DNA from: Alcaligenaceae bacterium
GTDB lineage: Bacteria > Pseudomonadota > Gammaproteobacteria > Burkholderiales > Burkholderiaceae_B
NCBI GenBank assembly: GCA_947380655.1
Contig: CANCRX010000030.1
Span: 1-35,215, forward strand
Length of the DNA: 35,215 nt
Direction of reading: 5' to 3'
Shown here: one piece after another, positions 33,614-35,215 of the stretch
Layout: the number at the start of each line of letters is the position of its first letter
Numbering within the stretch: position 1 is the stretch's first letter
Notes under the pieces: model-generated
Told to the model about the DNA's origin: nothing
The model's database searches: none
What the model saw: the letters and a program-made list of their open reading frames with translations, nothing else
Program-made: the position numbers and the translations under genes

Positions 33614-34567
33614 TTAACTTTGTTTCATAGATTGATGGCCGACTTTGCAACGCGCATCGGCAAGGATATGCATACACAGTTCGGGGTAACTCATTCCAAC
33701 CGCTTTCGCCGCCATCGGCACAAGCGAATGACCGGTCATACCGGGTGACGTATTCACCTCGAGTAACCAGGCACGCCCTTGCGGATCAAGCATCACGTCG
33801 GCACGCCCCCACCCCTCGCAACCGAGGGCGCGATACGCTTGCACACAAATCTCGGCGATATATTTTGAAGCATCCTCAGCCAGTGGCGCAGGGCACAAAT
33901 ATTGTGTGTCATCAGAGAAGTATTTATGTTCGTAATCGTAATTACCTTGAGGCGCAACAATCTCAATCAAAGGTAGTGCATGGGCTGCATCACCCTTACC
34001 CAAGATCGCGACCGTTAATTCACGGCCAGTAATAAATTGCTCTGCAAGTACGACCTCATCAAACTTTGCTGATTCACGGTATGCGCCCAAAACATCCTCA
34101 GCGGTTGACGCTTTGACAATACCAAGCGTTGAGCCTTCCTGAGGGGCCTTCATAATCAGTGGAACACCTAGTTTGGCGACGCAGTCTTCCAAACCTGACT
34201 CATTCTTGAGCACCACAAATCCAGGCGTCGGCAGACCCGCCTCGATCAACACGCGCTTAGTCATGATCTTATCCATTGCCAGACTGGATGCCATCGTGCC
34301 GCTACCGGTATAGGGTATTCCCAGCAATTCCAATGCACCCTGAAGTGTGCCGTCCTCACCATACCGTCCGTGCAGGGCAATAAATACCCGATCAAATTTT
34401 TCAGCCGCGAGCTCGGCAATGGTCCTGAGGCCTGTGTCAAATAAATGTGCGTCCACGCCCTGACTGAGCAAGGCCTGATGCACGCCAGTACCAGACATCA
34501 GCGATACCTCGCGTTCTGCGGATTTACCACCATACAAGACGCCGACTTTTCCAAAGACTGAACTCAT
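33614..34567 (-). CDS. ddl: D-alanine--D-alanine ligase
   Basis: This 317-residue ATP-grasp ligase makes the D-Ala-D-Ala dipeptide for peptidoglycan. Motifs are GVLYGGKSAEREVSLMSG at the N-terminus, FIALHGRYGEDGTLQG, LAMDKIMTKRVL, IMKAPQEGSTLGI and the C-terminal metal and substrate site EVNTSPGMTGHSLVP. The length fits DdlB. Its ATG overlaps the murC TGA (ATGA), so translation is coupled to murC. Confidence 0.97.
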   Translation of the reverse strand: MSSVFGKVGVLYGGKSAEREVSLMSGTGVHQALLSQGVDAHLFDTGLRTIAELAAEKFDRVFIALHGRYGEDGTLQGALELLGIPYTGSGTMASSLAMDKIMTKRVLIEAGLPTPGFVVLKNESGLEDCVAKLGVPLIMKAPQEGSTLGIVKASTAEDVLGAYRESAKFDEVVLAEQFITGRELTVAILGKGDAAHALPLIEIVAPQGNYDYEHKYFSDDTQYLCPAPLAEDASKYIAEICVQAYRALGCEGWGRADVMLDPQGRAWLLEVNTSPGMTGHSLVPMAAKAVGMSYPELCMHILADARCKVGHQSMKQS

Positions 34568-35215
34568 ACCGGTACTCCCAACTGACCTGGAACCTTGCTG
34601 ATCGAACCAGCACCCATCACAATCACGACATCACCACTGCGGGCAAAATTCAAAATTTCCTGCGGCATATTTCCAACATCTTCGACAAATAAAGGCTCTA
34701 CTTTCCCTGCCACTCGAACTCCACGTGCAAGTGCCCGCCCATCCGCAGCGACCAACGCCGGTTCACCCGCAGCATAGACCTCAGTCAGCAATACCGCATC
34801 TGCACGACTTAAAACCTGAACAAAGTCTTCAAAGCAATCGCGTGTCCGTGTATAACGGTGTGGCTGAAACGCCAGAACAATTCGTCGCTCGGGCCACGCG
34901 CCTCGCGCTGCAGCCAATGTTGCGGCCATCTCTACAGGATGGTGACCATAATCATCAATCACGGTAAACGTACCGCCATCTGTCGCTGGAAAATCACCGA
35001 CTTGAGTAAATCGGCGACCCACACCGCGAAAGTCTGCGAGCGCCTGACAGATTGCTTGATCTTCTACACCTAACTCGGTCGCGACAGCGATCGCAGCTAA
35101 GGCGTTCAACACGTTATGACGACCGGGTAAATTCAGCGTGACATGTAAAGTAGGCAGTACTTCTTCGCGTGTTTTACGCTCCACATCAAACTGCATACGT
35201 GTGCCATGTGCCACA
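34564..35215 (-). CDS. murC: UDP-N-acetylmuramate--L-alanine ligase, C-terminal part
   Basis: The frame is open to the right edge, so the first half lies outside the window; about 216 codons remain. They cover the end of the central ATPase domain (LNLPGRHNVLNALAAIAVA) and the C-terminal Mur ligase domain (FTQVGDF, VIDDYGHHPVEMAATL, AFQPHRYTRTRDCFEDF and VIVMGAGSISKVP). MurC adds L-alanine to UDP-MurNAc. It is the upstream partner of ddl, with a 4-base overlap. Confidence 0.97.
   Translation of the reverse strand, partial: VAHGTRMQFDVERKTREEVLPTLHVTLNLPGRHNVLNALAAIAVATELGVEDQAICQALADFRGVGRRFTQVGDFPATDGGTFTVIDDYGHHPVEMAATLAAARGAWPERRIVLAFQPHRYTRTRDCFEDFVQVLSRADAVLLTEVYAAGEPALVAADGRALARGVRVAGKVEPLFVEDVGNMPQEILNFARSGDVVIVMGAGSISKVPGQLGVPV

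Noticed and set aside
32787..33677. A long open frame of about 296 codons on the minus strand, out of frame with ftsQ
   Set aside because: It lies over ftsQ in another frame, its translation is rich in Arg, Ser and Cys with no recognisable domain, and ftsQ is clearly the real gene.
1..35215. CRISPR array, insertion sequence or toxin-antitoxin pair
   Set aside because: No spaced direct-repeat array, transposase-like reading frame or small paired toxin-antitoxin genes were seen on either strand.

Overview
The window looks like a chromosomal segment of a betaproteobacterium, most likely Burkholderiales and probably Alcaligenaceae-like. The reasons are a Bug/TctC-type solute-binding protein, the order murC-ddl-ftsQ-ftsA-ftsZ-lpxC followed by an M23 peptidase and secA with a DciA-like gene in between, and a YeiH/MgtE/FadD/MnmC housekeeping set. 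Base composition is roughly balanced. The species assignment is inference from gene content and order. No insertion sequence, CRISPR array, phage gene or integrase was seen, and no stretch longer than about 300 bases lacks a gene.

Left part (1-6053), catabolic and accessory: the tail of an Asp/Glu/hydantoin racemase-family gene, a periplasmic catalase-family peroxidase (minus), a TfdA/TauD-type 2-oxoglutarate dioxygenase (plus), a DUF985 cupin (minus), an orphan TctC/Bug binding protein (minus), an Old-Yellow-Enzyme oxidoreductase (plus) and an SMP-30/gluconolactonase-type hydrolase (plus). Together they suggest uptake and breakdown of an organic acid, lactone or enone-type compound, but the substrate cannot be read from sequence.

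Envelope block (6090-10733, all minus): ArnT/PMT-type glycosyltransferase, lptF, a WaaL-like O-antigen ligase and a small outer-membrane beta-barrel protein. The first two overlap by 4 bases and the third follows within 11 bases, so this is probably one operon for LPS modification, export and ligation. A tRNA-Lys(UUU) with its own terminator sits upstream.

Middle (10985-24673): an amidase coupled to a GH31-family protein whose active site looks eroded, an MnmC-like tRNA-modification protein with a degenerate methyltransferase half, and fadD overlapping mnmC. Then come an M20 amidohydrolase, a YeiH-type exporter, mgtE, a cysteine-dioxygenase-like gene divergent from an Lrp/AsnC regulator, an AI-2E-family permease and a small PH-like protein.

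Right part (24736-35215): secA, an M23 LytM peptidase, a dciA-like gene on the opposite strand, and lpxC, ftsZ, ftsA, ftsQ, ddl and the 3' half of murC. This is the end of the division and cell-wall cluster, all transcribed leftwards except dciA. The ftsA-ftsZ and ftsZ-lpxC gaps carry several strong inverted repeats.

The observations most worth follow-up are the GH31-like protein lacking its acid/base motif, the MnmC with a decayed N-terminal domain, the cysteine dioxygenase/Lrp pair with an inverted repeat over a start codon, and the hairpin arrays flanking ftsZ.
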